From Xanthostigma xanthostigma (taxonomy: Eukaryota > Arthropoda > Insecta > Raphidioptera > Raphidiidae): a DNA stretch of 64,000 bases. The notes beneath the pieces are model-generated. The model was given only the letters and a program-made list of their open reading frames with translations, had not been told where the DNA came from and did not search any database. The stretch covers positions 2,914,001 through 2,978,000 of the forward strand of contig OY754464.1 in assembly GCA_963575645.1 (NCBI GenBank). The letters are read 5' to 3'. Every line of letters starts with the position of its first letter. Position 1 is the first letter of the stretch. The translations under genes were made by a program, and so were the position numbers. This document shows positions 11,190 through 23,665 of this stretch, piece after piece.

Positions 11190-11655
11190 AATTTGCGTCC
11201 GTAGCTATATTTCATCTTTCGTTCAAGATGGTTTCTGCGATGCCGCCGTCTGTCAGGCATATCAAAAACTGCGTAGGCACGTAAAAATCTGAGTTACTCT
11301 CAAGTCGCGCCTAAATAAGTTTTACTTCAGAACGAGTAATAATTCTATAGAATAGTTTATAGGATTTTTACTGTATACATATTATCTATTATGCATTATT
11401 TTCCTATTAGACACATACAATAAACAAGTGTATGAGATTATAGACATTTTTAGATCATTGCAGTTTTCAATACCAGATTATTTTTCCAGCTTTAGTGTTT
11501 CCGCAATTTTTGCACGCATAGTATCTATAATTCTTATTCTCAAAAATAATTGTTTATAGAAACTTTTTTGTTGTTTACAACTTTACAATATACGATTAGT
11601 TGGAATTTTATTTATTTATTATTTATTAATATTATAATTAAGTACAAAACAAACA

Positions 11656-14600
11656 ATGGGATCAATGCATTATTTGACAAAATCTTTTGCACTTTTCTTT
11701 TTATTGTGCAATGGTAAATAAAAATTAATACTACAATATAAATTTTAGTTGTGTTTTTAGTACTTTAAAGTAACTAGTTTATATATTTTTTTTAATATTT
11801 GACGCATTCTACGCTGTTAATATATACAGAAATAAAGCGTTCTATCTATCTATCAATCTATAAAATAAAAAGATAATATATAATTTAACAAACGGCTGGT
11901 AAAAAAATTATGTTTTTTTCCTACTAGTATGTTCAAATCAGTGTTTCGAATTTAATGAAGGAGAAAATGTAACACGGTTAAACAGTCAATTGACGGATTT
12001 ATTTACTTTGGCAAAACCGTTCAAAAGTGCTGTGAAATATTCAAACATCAATTCGCTGTGTAAAAAGCACTATGAGAGATATTTGGAGGATTTGGAAGCA
12101 CTTCAACTGTGGGCATTGAAAAGTAAGTTCTTGATTCTTCTATATTGAAATTTATGGAATTTTTCTATATGTAGATACTAGATTGTAAATAGAAAAACGC
12201 CTCATAATAATGCTCGTACTTTTATCGATTTGGAAAAGTGTTGCGTACTGTATTAAATTACCCAAGTGTCATAAAGTTTAGAATCATTGTATGCATTAAG
12301 AAATCAATCATAGTCCAGTACCCTGATTTAAAATTGTATTCACATTTTCTAAAATAGCTAAGTAGGTAATACTTTAATTCACCATCAGCAAGTTGTAATA
12401 ATCCAAGAGCCAGGGCCCTCGCGCCCTATAGTGCGATGTGTGCGATGCACGCGGGCGGCACATTCAAGGGGCGGCAAATGGCCTAGTTGTGTTATGTTTT
12501 TTGTACTGTATAGAAAAAGTATATAACTGATATTATTTCAATTTTATTTGCATACTCAAGCCTGCGTGAAAACTCTTACGAGTAGTTATTTATTTTTTAA
12601 TGAAATTCGAATTCGAAATATTTTGCGCGCAATTTTCGATTCGATAGTTAGTTCACATCAGCGCGTAGACAGGGCGCCCCTATCGGGAGACTCCCGCGTA
12701 TGTTTATATATTGAATTTTCCTGTCGATTCCTGCAAGAGTGCGAGTGAAGTAAAGTATTTTTCAATAAACAAATACTTTTTACTAATTGATAAACTAATG
12801 ATTATTTTGACTTAATGAATTCTCTCAGTTCAACGGTGAAACTAAATTTTTCTCTCATTCATAAGTACGACAGGAGAAGAACGCCGTGAAAAATCGCACG
12901 GAGTAAACTGTTTTTGTAGAGAACAGTTTACTCCGCGGAGTGATTTTTTTAACGTGAAGAGAGAATTTTTGAAGTTCACTCTGTACGGAGTGAATTTTCA
13001 AAATTCACTGTTTAATGTGTTTCATTTTAATTGAATATATTTCTGAATCAAATTTAGCTCCATGTTTCAATGATTGTGTTTCGTTTTTGTGCTCAACTTT
13101 TTTAAAATCATTTTTGCTTAAAAATTATTTCATCCCGCTTTTGTCTTGATTAAAAATTTGACACGTTTTTACTTTTAGCCTATCATTTGTAAAGTATCTT
13201 TCACTGTTACATTTTTCACATTTTTATTTGTTTTCAAAAATTAATTATCTTATTATTATTTTTACCTGTCGAAATCGTTTTGTAATGACGATGTGAAGTG
13301 AAGCATTGTTGCATTTCAGGAAAGTAATAAAAGAAAAAAACCTTCGGGTGCACAATTTCGGCAGTTTAAGAAAATTAGGCAAGAAGAAAAAAACAAAATA
13401 TCTGATTCTATGAAGAAGTATTTGCAAAAAGACAACGAAACAAAGTTTCTATTAAGCACTTACAGTATTAGTTATTTAGGATTTTTAACGTTTTTCAATT
13501 TGACATATCGTCTAGTGAGTTAATCCCCAATAAGGGGCGTCAATTATGAATCCGCACGCGGGCGGCGTGAGGCCTTACAAGGGCCCTGCCAAGAGCTTTC
13601 AAATATAGTTGGATAAGTATATTTTGAAACATCGTGAAAACTAGTGTAACACTTCTTTTGTAAAATGTCTGGACACCAAATCGAATGGTAGAATCTACCC
13701 AAGCCGTGAATTTTTAACTTTGCAAAATTTTATTTGCAAGAAAAAGTTCTTGAGCCATTTTGAATTTTTAATACCTTCTTTAGTAGGTATTTAATAAAAC
13801 AATAAATAAATAAGCCCGATCATTTAGTCGAGTCTAAATGTTTGCCATCAGACGGTTTCAAAAATATTAATCCTAAATATCGAAAAAATATATTTAAGGC
13901 ATGCTGATAATTAGACAGAATAATATTTATAGCTAGAGAAAAATATTTTTGAAAAGACACGCCGTTTTGGTGAGATTTTTTACCTGCCATGTGATCCGGG
14001 AATATTATACGTGAGTGCGAGTGAGACGCTATGGACAGGAGAGAGAGAGAGAGAGAGAGCGTATATCGGCGGCCAGAGTCAATTTCACCACAGCACGCTT
14101 CAACTCAGCCGACTGTCGATATAAGCACTCTCTGTCTCTCTCTCTGACATTTCAACCTACCCAAATATCTAATGTAGTTTCGGAATCTTTATCATCCTGT
14201 ATATATATAAAAAAAACGAAATTAAACGCCCTTTGTTTGTGTGAACTTTTTGTCTTAAAATCGTGCAAAAACTGACTGCTTTCAATATTGACATTCAATT
14301 ATGAAATACTCTGTATTGATTAACTATTTTTTGGTAAATTTCCTTAACGTTGACTTTTGTATTGAAAGTGTACGACGCGACGGCAAAATGGCCGTCGGGA
14401 ATATTGAATGGCAACGTACATCAAAATGGAGACTACACACAGTGTGTCGATATCGATGTAAAATTTTCTGACAAGCCAACAGACCGCATAAAAGGAAAAT
14501 TCTGTCAAGTTCTTGCATTTGTTCAGCTTTCCGACAAAAAAAATGCCACGCTAAAGAACATGCTAGATTTGATGCATTCTCATCATGCCATTCGTAGTAC

Positions 14601-17600
14601 GGTCAATGATGTGAGTATATATTGTGTTATAATATGTAACCACTACGTAAAATATTTTTTACTAAACTTCGAAAAGCAGTCCTAGAGAAGAGATAAAGTA
14701 AAATAAACAGCAGAAGCTGCGTAAACAGGCAACTTCCGTTCGAATACTTCCGTTCGAATACTTCCGTCCGAAAAAAGATCTGTTTTATTCTAAGTCGCGC
14801 CTCAAAAATTTTTACTTCAATAATAATATAAATTAGTACTTGATTTCTTCTTTATTGGTTATTAGTTATTATAATAGATGGAGAGCTGGCTACGGAGAAA
14901 ATGGGTGACTCGGTGCAGAGCTGAAAATTTGCAGAATAGTAAGAGATAGTACAAGTAAGTAGGGAAAAAATTGCCAGAATTGGCTAGGCGGAAATCAGTG
15001 CACTTCTAGCAATTTCTATAGAAATTGCTAGAAGTGCACTGATTTTTCGCAACATTAGCGCCTTCTGGCGGCTCTTTATCTTCCGCCAAGCCTTCTGGCA
15101 ATTTTTTCCCTACTTACTTGTACTATCTCCTATTATTCTGCAAATTTTCAGCTCTGCACCGAGTCACCCATTTTCTCCGTAGCTAGCTCTTAGTCCATAA
15201 TGTGAATTTGTCATTTTCAGTACGTACATTTTTTCCCGTCATTCTCGGAAATGTCATGGTCTTTTTGTATTCCATCATCGTGTTCTCCAGAAGATCTGCA
15301 AAGCGTCGTCGAGCATCTTCTCTATCCTTACAATCAAACAACGGGACTCACCATCCAAATCAAACAAATGAAAGACAACATGTGCGATACAAAAAGAGGA
15401 TATACAATCACCACGGAAACTGTAGTTTTTCTTTGTATCGTTGGCGGAATCGTATCACTCAGTATTATTGGCTGCGTCTACGATTGCATATTCAATTACG
15501 AAAACTACGACATCAGATCACAAAATCGATTCATACAAGTTCTGTTTGCGTTTTCTCTGAGAAAGAATTTCAAAATGATTTCCGACACAACAATTTTCGA
15601 TAATGAAATATCGTGTTTGCATGGAATACGAACTATATTCTCGTTTTCGATTTATTTTGTACACAGGGGTGTTTTCGGACTGTTTAGGTCTTTGACAAAT
15701 CGAACGGAAGTAGCAATGTTACTTGACGGATCACATTCGATGATTTTCAGAGCGTTTTGGAATCACGTTGATACGTTTGTCATTTTAAGCGGCTTACTCA
15801 CGTCGTATTATTCGACTTTAAAACTTCAAAGGGGGAAAAAACTTGATATTCCAACAATGTATTTGAAAAGATATATAAAGTAAGTATATATTCCGTTCAT
15901 ACTTCGTGTTTAAAGTGTTTGATCATCGAATGTAAAATTATTTGTGTTAACACTGGAAAAGTTCTTGAATTGTTAGAACTGGATATTCGTCGGACAAACT
16001 ATCGGACTCTTCAGATTGTTTAAGCAGTTCCGTGTCTAGATTTAATACGCATTGATCGCCAAATTTTTTAATTAATCTGATATATCCTTACGGCCTAAAT
16101 GCCCCAATCCCCAATTTGAAAATAATATTTCAAATATAAACAATGTAGTTACAATTACGTTTCATCAACAGCTCTTCTTCCAGCGTCTGAAAGACCGCTC
16201 AAGCACGGACCAGCACGGCACGGCGCAGAAAAGCCTATTCTTGAAGGCACACATCTTATTTAACCAGCACCTGCAACCAACAGTCAGCAACGATCGTCAG
16301 TCGATTGACTGCAATTTCTGTCAAGCCGTGTAAGACGGATTTAGTGTCGGTCGTAAGCCCGCAATAGAAAGTTGCTGGTTTGCGCTGGTCTAGTGTGCGA
16401 CATCGCTTTAGGCTGCAGGTTTGTGACGTGGCGGTCGTGCTAGTCCGTGCTTGTCAAGTGTGCGCGGTATTTAAAAGTGAATCTGCACAGGAAAATCCAG
16501 TCAAACCAAGTGTTTCTCGGGCTCTGACTTTTCTATTTTGATATCATTATTATTATTTTAGATTTGCTCCCATCTACATCCTTATAGTGCTCGGAGCACG
16601 CTCTTTCGATTTCAATCCGGGGGCCCAATTCATACGTTTCTGTCTGCATTGGTTTGAAAATTGCAGAAAATCTTTATGGAGGGCAGTGTTCTTGTTGGAT
16701 AATATCAACGGAATGGAAGATATGTGCTATCCATCGGCGCATCAGCTTATAACCGATTGGCAAATGTATTTGATCGCACCTTTCGTCATCAAAATGCTCT
16801 GGAAACTGCCGCACCACGCCGTTAAAATTCTCACATCAATGTTTATTATGCTTGGAATGTATAAAGCCTATGTTTTGTACACCAATAAGTTGACCATGGT
16901 TATTTATAACGGAGTCCTGTAAGTTTAACCTTGAAACTGTGACAATCAGAAAATAATACTCAATTCAAAGTAATAGTTAAATTGAACAATTAAAAAATAG
17001 GTAGTATTTAAACGAGTAACTGTAAATTACAATTTTGGGTGACAAAAATAATCAATTTGGGTTACTGTATTACTAAGTGAGCGACTGAATGCGCGTGACG
17101 AGAAAATAATAGTTGGATGACTAAATTACTAAGTGAGCCACTAAATTACTAAGTGAGCGACTGAATAGAACTGCGTTTTCTAAAAAATATATATTTAATT
17201 GACTGTCAATTAAATATACATTTTTTAGAAAACGCAGTTCTATTCAAACAATTAACTATTTAATTCGCATACCCCGGAATTGTTTTTTTAAAAACTCCAC
17301 CTTTGCCCCTTCCCATTACACTGCGAGACAATTCGCATACCCCTTTATCGTTCACCCTGGAATCACAATTCGCATACCCGTTTATCGTTCACCCCGAAAT
17401 TACAATTCGCATACCCGTTTATCGTTCACCCCGGAATTATTTTTTTAAAAAGTCCACCTTTGCCCCATCGCGTTTCACTGCGAGACAATTCGCATACTCC
17501 TTTATCAAAAAAAGCGGTGGTTTTCAATCTTCATGAAAATGTGAGTTTTAAGTTGTAGTCTCAAAGTGAAAAAAAAAATAAAAAGTAAAAACAAAAAAAG

Positions 17601-18922
17601 ATATCTGCTTCAAAATTACCGAAGGCATTCTAGTCGCTCACTTAGTAATTTAGTCGCTCACTTAGTAATTTAGTCACCCAACTATTATTTTAATATCTCA
17701 AGTTATTAAAACAGTATCTCATCATCAGTCACCAAATTTGTTTTTTTATTCGACCGTTTTATAATTCCCTTTAAAAAATGTGCTTGTTTTTCAATTTTAG
17801 GCTCGAAGAAATGACCAGAGCAGCAGATGCAATATATTTAAATCCGTTACACAGATTAACGCCCTATTTATTCGGAGTTGGTTTAGGACATTATCTATGT
17901 CTTACGGGAAGAAAAAACACCCTCACTGGGGTAAGATAATAGTTATTGGCGTAACTAGTAGTCTAAGTCATTCATGGCGCTGACAGGTCATAACTTAGCC
18001 TACAAGTTACGCCCATAATTTTATTCAACAATTGCGCGTTATTCATGTTTTATTTATTGTTATTAATGAAATGTTGTAAATATCTATTTATTTCTTTATA
18101 AAAAAAAACTGTCAATACTAACAGCACCAAACAGCACGATTCAATGTTTTGGTTTGAGGTTAGCCGGTTATGAATAAACTCCATGTCGAAAACGTTCGGC
18201 CTCTCAATTTTAGCCTCAATGAGTAACAACGGAGTTGTTGTTACCTACTATTTCGTTACGACTCAGAAAATAGTTACGTTTATTTTCATTACTCCACAAT
18301 GGCCGAGCTAGTAGGAATCTTCATTGAGTTATGACAAGTAATTGTCACCAGTCGGTAAATGGCTATTTAGGGTTCGGTTTTTAGGCATGATAAAACATGA
18401 ATAGCGCGCATGAGTTGAATAAAATTCATAATAAACATCCATACGACATACACTTATAGTGACAGTAATTTGTTTCTATAGGAACAAATGAATCTCGGCT
18501 GGTGCATTTCATTGACCTGTGCCTACTACGCGTTCTTTGGTCCAATCGACAGCATAAAGCCCGATTATCAGTACGAACCGATATCTGCGACGTTGTACGG
18601 CGTTCTGCAGCCGATCCTTTGGTCCGTTGCGATCGGTTGGGTAATTTATGTTTGCCACACGGGTCGTGCGCCGTGGTTAAACGCGTTTCTCAGCTGGAAA
18701 GGCTTCGTTTTTTTCAGTCGCATCGCGTACGCCTTCTACATAATGCAGATTCTTGTCATATTCTGGTTTGTAACGAGAGAGCGAGCGCCCGTTCATAACT
18801 TGCAACTGATCGATTTGAACGAAATTGCTGCACTGTTCTTCATTTCAATTCTGACGACAATGCTGTTCATTTTTCCTACGAATGATTTGTACTTCATTTT
18901 TACGAGTTCAGGTGCAGTATAA
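11656..18922 (+). CDS. Nose resistant to fluoxetine (NRF-6)-like acyltransferase-3 protein
   Basis: Predicted multipass membrane protein of the NRF-6/NDG-4 family, named after C. elegans genes for drug uptake and yolk handling; the insect substrate is unknown. Seven exons join in phase: 11656-11713, 11928-12122, 14369-14610, 15221-15879, 16562-16918, 17801-17930, 18482-18922, giving 693 residues, a normal family length. Exon 1 encodes a signal peptide (ATG at 11656). Residues ~20-190 form the cysteine-containing NRF domain (WALKMYDATAKWPSG, CIPSSCSPEDL). The acyltransferase-3 domain follows from ~310: GIRTIFSFSIYFVH keeps the histidine expected at the active site, DTFVILSGLL matches the family D-FF-LSG motif, and later exons hold further hydrophobic helices. 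The stop is TAA with a nearby polyadenylation hexamer. Introns contain a hAT copy and palindromic elements. The family call is firm; the biological role is not. Confidence 0.92.
11714..11927 (+). other. Intron 1 of the NRF-like gene with a retroelement-like tail
   Basis: Around 11815-11865 the intron reads AATAAAGCG followed by CTATCTATCTATC, which looks like the 3' tail of a non-LTR retroposon with a short tandem tail. No body of the element is recognisable. Confidence 0.35.
12411..13588 (+). mobile_element. hAT element with ZMYM/TTF-type transposase remnant, copy 1
   Basis: An 1178-bp element with ends CAGGGCCCTCG and AAGGGCCCTG and a perfect 8-bp target duplication CCAAGAGC (12403-12410, 13589-13596). 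A ~95% similar copy lies at 45240-46414. Near 13316-13450, after a splice-acceptor-like TTTCAG, a plus-strand frame reads [18 protein letters not shown], which resembles the N-terminus of hAT transposases of the ZMYM1/TTF zinc-finger group. The frame stops soon after, so the copy is non-autonomous. It occupies intron 2 of the NRF-like gene. Confidence 0.85.
14041..14060 (+). repeat. GA microsatellite
   Basis: About ten GA dinucleotides, followed 70 bases later by a CT-rich run (14131-14144). It lies inside intron 2 of the NRF-like gene. Confidence 0.8.
14883..15189. mobile_element. Palindromic element, deletion derivative (GAGCTGGCTACGG family)
   Basis: Begins GAGCTGGCTACGG and ends CCGTAGCTAGCTC. 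The arms fold back on each other around 15025, with the left arm missing about 45 bases present in the right. It shares its arms with the larger palindrome at 23666-24376, lacking that element's centre. It occupies much of intron 3 of the NRF-like gene. Confidence 0.8.
16200..16453. mobile_element. Small TIR element in intron 4 of the NRF-like gene
   Basis: Inverted ends CAAGCACGGACCAGCACGGC and GTCGTGCTAGTCCGTGCTTG enclose about 250 bp of GC-richer sequence. No coding, and no target duplication that I could fix. Confidence 0.55.
17100..17695. repeat. Foldback repeat with ACTAAGTGAGCGAC units, split by a minisatellite
   Basis: A palindrome centred at 17206 (arms 17163-17205 and 17208-17247) is extended by TTACTAAGTGAGCGACT units on the left (17100-17160) and their complements on the right (17630-17690). 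The minisatellite at 17264-17515 separates the two right-hand parts. It lies in intron 5 of the NRF-like gene. Confidence 0.65.
17264..17515 (+). repeat. Minisatellite of ACAATTCGCATACCC units
   Basis: Units of about 38-42 bp begin ACAATTCGCATACCC and continue with TTTATCGTTCACCC; a longer variant carries a CTCCACCTTTGCCCC insert. Roughly five copies. The open frame across it is only a product of the repeat. Confidence 0.75.
18014..18428. repeat. Inverted-repeat element in intron 6 of the NRF-like gene
   Basis: An approximately 38-bp arm (ATAATTTTATTCAACAATTG..., 18014-18052) recurs as its complement at 18389-18428, with some mismatches. The 340-bp interior has no recognisable coding. Confidence 0.5.
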
Positions 18923-18928
18923 AATATA

Positions 18929-18934
18929 AATAAA
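18929..18934 (+). terminator. Polyadenylation hexamer AATAAA of the NRF-like gene
   Basis: AATAAA only six bases past the stop codon. If used, the 3' UTR would be very short. Other AATAAA hexamers occur farther on (for example near 19200-19230). Confidence 0.4.
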
Positions 18935-19257
18935 TTATTTAATATAAGATCTATTATTCGCCCAATCAAAATTGGCGTTTTTTCCGTTGCTTTTCTCACC
19001 ATTTTACATACGAATTACGGGAATCATAGACGATGAATATTTGATAGCTTTCTGACAAAATTATTTTTAAGGAAATTACTTGGAAAATACTTCAAGCAAG
19101 AAGAATTTCAATGTTTTTTTATAATTATTTAAAAATATTTTATAGGTACAGCAAACACCAAACAAGTTAAAGCAGACGGCATCAGTAAAAATAATAGAAT
19201 TGAAGTAATAGAGAAGAAAAATAAAGTACAATAACTAAATATTTAATTAAATTATTG

Positions 19258-19722
19258 TAAATAAATTATTTTATTCAACACGCGTGAGTAATATATAATT
19301 TCGGGGCCCTGCTAAATTCGGGAGAAATAATAAATTACTTGATGTTGACGCGTAGAGTGCGAATAATGAGCCGAAACTGTACGGTAATATATTACTGCAC
19401 AGTTTCTGGACCAATAGAAACGCGGTAGCGATTTGTATATATGAAAACAGCATCATAATTCAGCGAAAGTCAGGGCCATCTTGTGTGCATCGAGGGCGGT
19501 GGGTACGTCAATCAATGAAGTGATTTATTATTTTTCCCTCTTTTATCAGGGCCCTGATTACATATTACTCGTGCTAGTTGAATGAAGTATTATGTGCGTC
19601 CATTGATCAAAGGAGAATATTCCACTCGCGTGTTACCGCAGTCGCTACGCTCGTGCGGCAAATTTCACGCTCTTGGGAATCTTCTCCTTCTCTCACTAGT
19701 CGCACAATATACTATTATTATT
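19258..19722 (+). mobile_element. ATTCAACACGCGTGAG-family repeat, copy 1
   Basis: Starts near TTATTCAACACGCGTGAGTA and ends near CTAGTCGCACAATATACTAT. Further copies are at 36165-36650 (same orientation) and 26836-27361 (reversed). An internal inverted pair (TTCAACACGCGTGAG / CTCGTGCTAGTTGAA) brackets a GGGCCC-bounded core. No transposase. Confidence 0.7.
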
Positions 19723-20296
19723 GTCAAACCGCACTGAATGTATATTGTATATTATTTATTTTATCTTTAATATTATATAATTTATTTGAAATTTCTTATC
19801 TAATTATTTCTAAGAAAAAAATTGACGTCTCAACAATTTCCGCGAATTTCATAAAACGCAAAAAAACACCTTTTAATATATTTTAAAAGAATAATCTTTT
19901 ATTGTAATATACAATGACATTTCTTAAAAATAGCAAAAATACCTTTATGAATTGTTATTCTACTATTATAAAAATACTATTACTATGGTACAATTACGTA
20001 CCACCACAGTCCACAACGCTTATTTTTTATATTTTAAAAAAACTTACATCACTAACAATTGTCAACAAAGAAATGCATCTTACATTTTTTCAATGGCAGC
20101 GAATTAAAATACGTGAACTAAGAAAATATAATATTATGTTTCGTCTCATTCACTCTACTTAAATTTATCTTTATTTAGTTACGCCGAACAAATAAGATGT
20201 CAACTTTTCTCAATCAACTATTTACCACCAACCATTGGCGATTATTTAAAGCGGGGGAAATATAAATAATTAATTATCAATAATTGGAATAAACGA

Positions 20297-20825
20297 TATA
20301 CAGATTGTATCAAATCAAAACAGTCCATAGAACATTCTGTGTGTAAGACAGAGACGATATTATATAAAGCACTAAAACAGTAAGTAAGAATTTGAGATAA
20401 ATGATCGCTAATAGTTACTATGGTTATACAATCTGATAGTATCGTCTTTGTTTTCTACAGTAAAAATTACAATTTTATCAAATGTCAGTATTCACTAGTG
20501 AAATTATTGATAAAATGGCTATTTATACTATTCTGGAAAAAATCCAAATAATTAAATGGTTTTATGGTGGTAATTCAACCGCCGACATAATAAATTTATT
20601 TGTAACTGTCTTTAAAAACATTAATATTACAGTTTAGTTGTTTTAATTGATAAATTGGTAAAAAGATTTACAGTGTACGTAATTATTTATTTACGTAACC
20701 ACAGTAACTATTAGCGATCATTTATCTCATTCTTACTTACTGCTTTAGTGCTTTATATAATATCGTCTCTGTCTTACATACAGAATGTTCTATGGACCGT
20801 TTTGATTTGATACAATCTGTATATT
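20297..20825. mobile_element. Foldback element with ~130-bp arms
   Basis: Left arm 20297-20432 (TATACAGATTGTATCAAATC...) and right arm 20692-20825 are reverse complements with few mismatches, enclosing a 260-bp centre. No open frame. Confidence 0.75.
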
Positions 20826-20877
20826 TGTATATCTAATACAAAAAAAAGAATTGTGTGGTTTTAAGAAACCACGACGC

Positions 20878-21203
20878 AAGTGAAACTTTTATTGGATTAT
20901 AGGCGTTGGATTGTAGACACTTATCCATCACGATTAATTATAAACAACAATATTCACATGAATACACGAATAAAAACATGTAAACACTGTACAGCACTTG
21001 CCCGCATGACAGACTGACTATGTGTTATACATACCACACGGTCAGCTGATGCTAACCATGGGCGCCGCCATATTGGCCTTGGCTGCTCTACCGAGCGCCT
21101 ACTCCTAGCGCCTTTCACTTTACCCCTACTCCGCGGCCGCCTGTAATGCGACATGCAACAGACGGCCAGAAAAATTCGGGGCGATAGAATAAAAGTTTCA
21201 CTT
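20878..21203. mobile_element. TIR element with AAGTGAAACTTTTATT ends
   Basis: A 326-bp stretch bounded by AAGTGAAACTTTTATT and AATAAAAGTTTCACTT. The centre (about 21040-21170) is GC-rich. The ends are related to the AAGTGAAACTTCTTTA group at 3037 and 34934. Confidence 0.6.
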
Positions 21204-21643
21204 TAAAAACAAATATGAAAATATGCCCAATCGACAATTATTTACTGCTATCCTATACTTCTTATTGCGTGATAGGCGGAATGGTCTTACTAGGATAATT
21301 TTCCAGCCACCGCGCCGGTTTTAGCAAAATATGCACGAAGCGGCGTTATTTGTTTGTGCATTCTCTGTTGCTATTATAGAAACTGGTAGCAACCCAAGAG
21401 GTGGTGCTACAGGTAGTGTAAAGGTGCTTCAAAACGCCACCTTGCATTGCAGCACAAACCCAACGAACCGTAGAGGACGACCAAAGATCTACTAGAATGA
21501 TCGGCACAATATTAATTTTTGTAGATTTGTTTTACATTTAATTATTACCCGAAATGCATTTTGAATTTCAAATTTGTTAAAATTAGCGTCACAGATGATA
21601 GGGTTTACGCACTCCCTACTGTGGTAAGATAGCAGTTGTAGGT

Positions 21644-22156
21644 GGCACTTCACATGGCTATTTGTGTTCGCTATTGGGTGTTTGTTGTAATTGGCAAAAT
21701 ATATGACGTCCAAGACAAACATGCAAATAGAGGCAAATACGTCCATCCACACATGGCAGTCAAATAGCAAACACAGAAACATGTGGCAGCAGAACGCAAG
21801 GTTCAAAATTCTAGGAATTTTAGCACCGTTTCATTGTCCCAATTCATTTTCAATAGTAATTGTTCCAGTTCTCGCTCACAGCACAGACACAAAAATACTG
21901 CACGTCCGTATAGGTTCACGGTGCGTGCGCTTCTGAATATGGCCATTGTGTGGACGGTTTATTTGCGTATTTGCCTATTTGACTCCTTTGATGCGCCTCG
22001 AAAAACCGACAAGCGCACGGTAATGCGTATTTGGTATTTGCCTCATTTGTCAAATAGGCAAATAAGGCCAACACTTTGTCAAATAGACCCTCCACACTTG
22101 GTAATTGTTTGCCAAATATGCCAAATACACAAATACAAATAGCTATGTGAAGTGCC
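21644..22156 (+). mobile_element. 513-bp TIR element, copy 1 (GGCACTTCACATGGC)
   Basis: Ends GGCACTTCACATGGCTATTTG and CAAATAGCTATGTGAAGTGCC. An equally long copy in the same orientation is at 61235-61747. The right half contains interspersed CAAATA/TATTTG motifs. The open frames across it lack any known domain. No target duplication is evident. Confidence 0.75.
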
Positions 22157-22568
22157 GGCATATGAGCTAGGTGAAGCGCTGCTGGTAACCCAGCCTAGTG
22201 AGACCGCACCATTACCCATCGAGCGTACCTGAAGCCCGGACAAAATGGTTATGTATCAAGTGCATACAAAGAAAAAATTAAAAACTAAGTACAAAAGTAA
22301 GTTCAAATCACATCAATCTGAAACGTTTCAAATTGTCAAAATTGCGTAATTTTCACACTTTTTCTACAATGGCGAGTTTTAGGACAAACTATATAATAGC
22401 GGAAGTATTGAACTTTTAATTACTTTTGTTTTAAAAAGCTCGCAGCGCCTGCACTGCATTTTTATTTTGTAAAAAATAATGGATCTTTATGTCTTTCTAT
22501 CGCATAAGCTTCACTAAAATTATTCGATTCTTCAGATCAATCACATTGGCAATTTGCATATCTATCCC

Positions 22569-22771
22569 CAGGAGCGCCGACTTTTAGAAAATCTCGTGGG
22601 TGCTCGTTTGATGACCCGCTTACAAAAAATGACAAATCTTCATTGCAATTAAAATTTTAATAAAGTGGTATCATTTTTCGATGTCTGTCGCGGGTCGGGG
22701 GTGCTCCGCACTCACTATTTATTTACTATGAGTTCTGAAGACCCTGAGCACCCATTGAGTCGGCGCCCCTG
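22569..22771. mobile_element. Short hAT-like MITE (CAGGAGCGCCGACT)
   Basis: Ends CAGGAGCGCCGACT and AGTCGGCGCCCCTG over 203 bp. The CAGG start suggests hAT, but the flanking 8-mers (TCTATCCC, TCTACCAT) match only partly. Confidence 0.5.
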
Positions 22772-23665
22772 TCTACCATCATCAATAGATATAATCATTT
22801 TCACTTCTCAGTATGTGACCAAATATTACATTTATCTTCTGTACTGACCTAACAAATTTGAAATCAAGATTTACGTGAAAATTGAAAGCGAAACAACGGT
22901 CTCAACAGTTTCTGGCAAATTTAAGAATACAATTTTGGAATAGGCAGTTTAAAAATAAAATTTATTTTATTCATCAAACCACAGGTATATCCCAAAAACG
23001 TCAAAAATATTCCATCGTCAATAATAATAATAACAAAAAAAAAAAAATGTTTTTCATAATATAGGTAAAAGAAAACATGATATTTCTGATTGGCCAACAT
23101 TATTATTATTATTATCATCGGAATAATAGTTCCATTTTTACCCTTATGGGGAAAAAATACCATCACATATTGAACAAATAGAAGGGAGCAAAGGATAAAA
23201 AAATGTTGTTCTATTCTTATTATTACCGACAATAATTCCGCGCACAAACCTTGATTGAATGATTTTTCTTTGTATTATGTTTCTTTTATTTCATTTTTTA
23301 AACAGGAGATATAATAAAAGTCCTATATAATATATTTTCGCCCTGTTATAATTATTTTAACCTAATTTTAAATATATAGTACCTACCTATAAATAAAGTT
23401 TAAATGATTTAACTGGGACTGAAATGAGAAATAATATTAAAAATGTTATTTATAACCGCATTTACATGCTGAAATCAATATACAAAAAAATCTGGCATAC
23501 CTTAATTTTCACTACAGCTAGTTCCCAAAATAGGTCTAGCGAAGTATGCTAATACATTGATTTGAAGTAGCTACCAATACAATAACAAGTTTTTTAATAA
23601 CTTGTTACTATTACAGTCAACTGGTGTACCGCTTTCAAAAATATTCGTTTTAACGTAATAGACGA

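Larger units (their letters stand above)
8018..11655. other. Intergenic region between divergent Ir25a and the NRF-like gene
   Basis: Start codons of the two genes face away from each other across 3.6 kb, so both promoters should lie here. I could not assign a TATA box or start site with confidence. Most of the interval is repeats (8955-9147, 9268-9466, 9796-10068, 10659-11189). The stretches 8018-8954, 9467-9795 and 10069-10658 hold no gene I can recognise. Confidence 0.8.

Noticed and set aside
18502..18798. Alternative plus-strand frame over the last NRF exon
   Set aside because: It overlaps the true frame in another register and lacks the hydrophobic helices and the in-phase splice junction.
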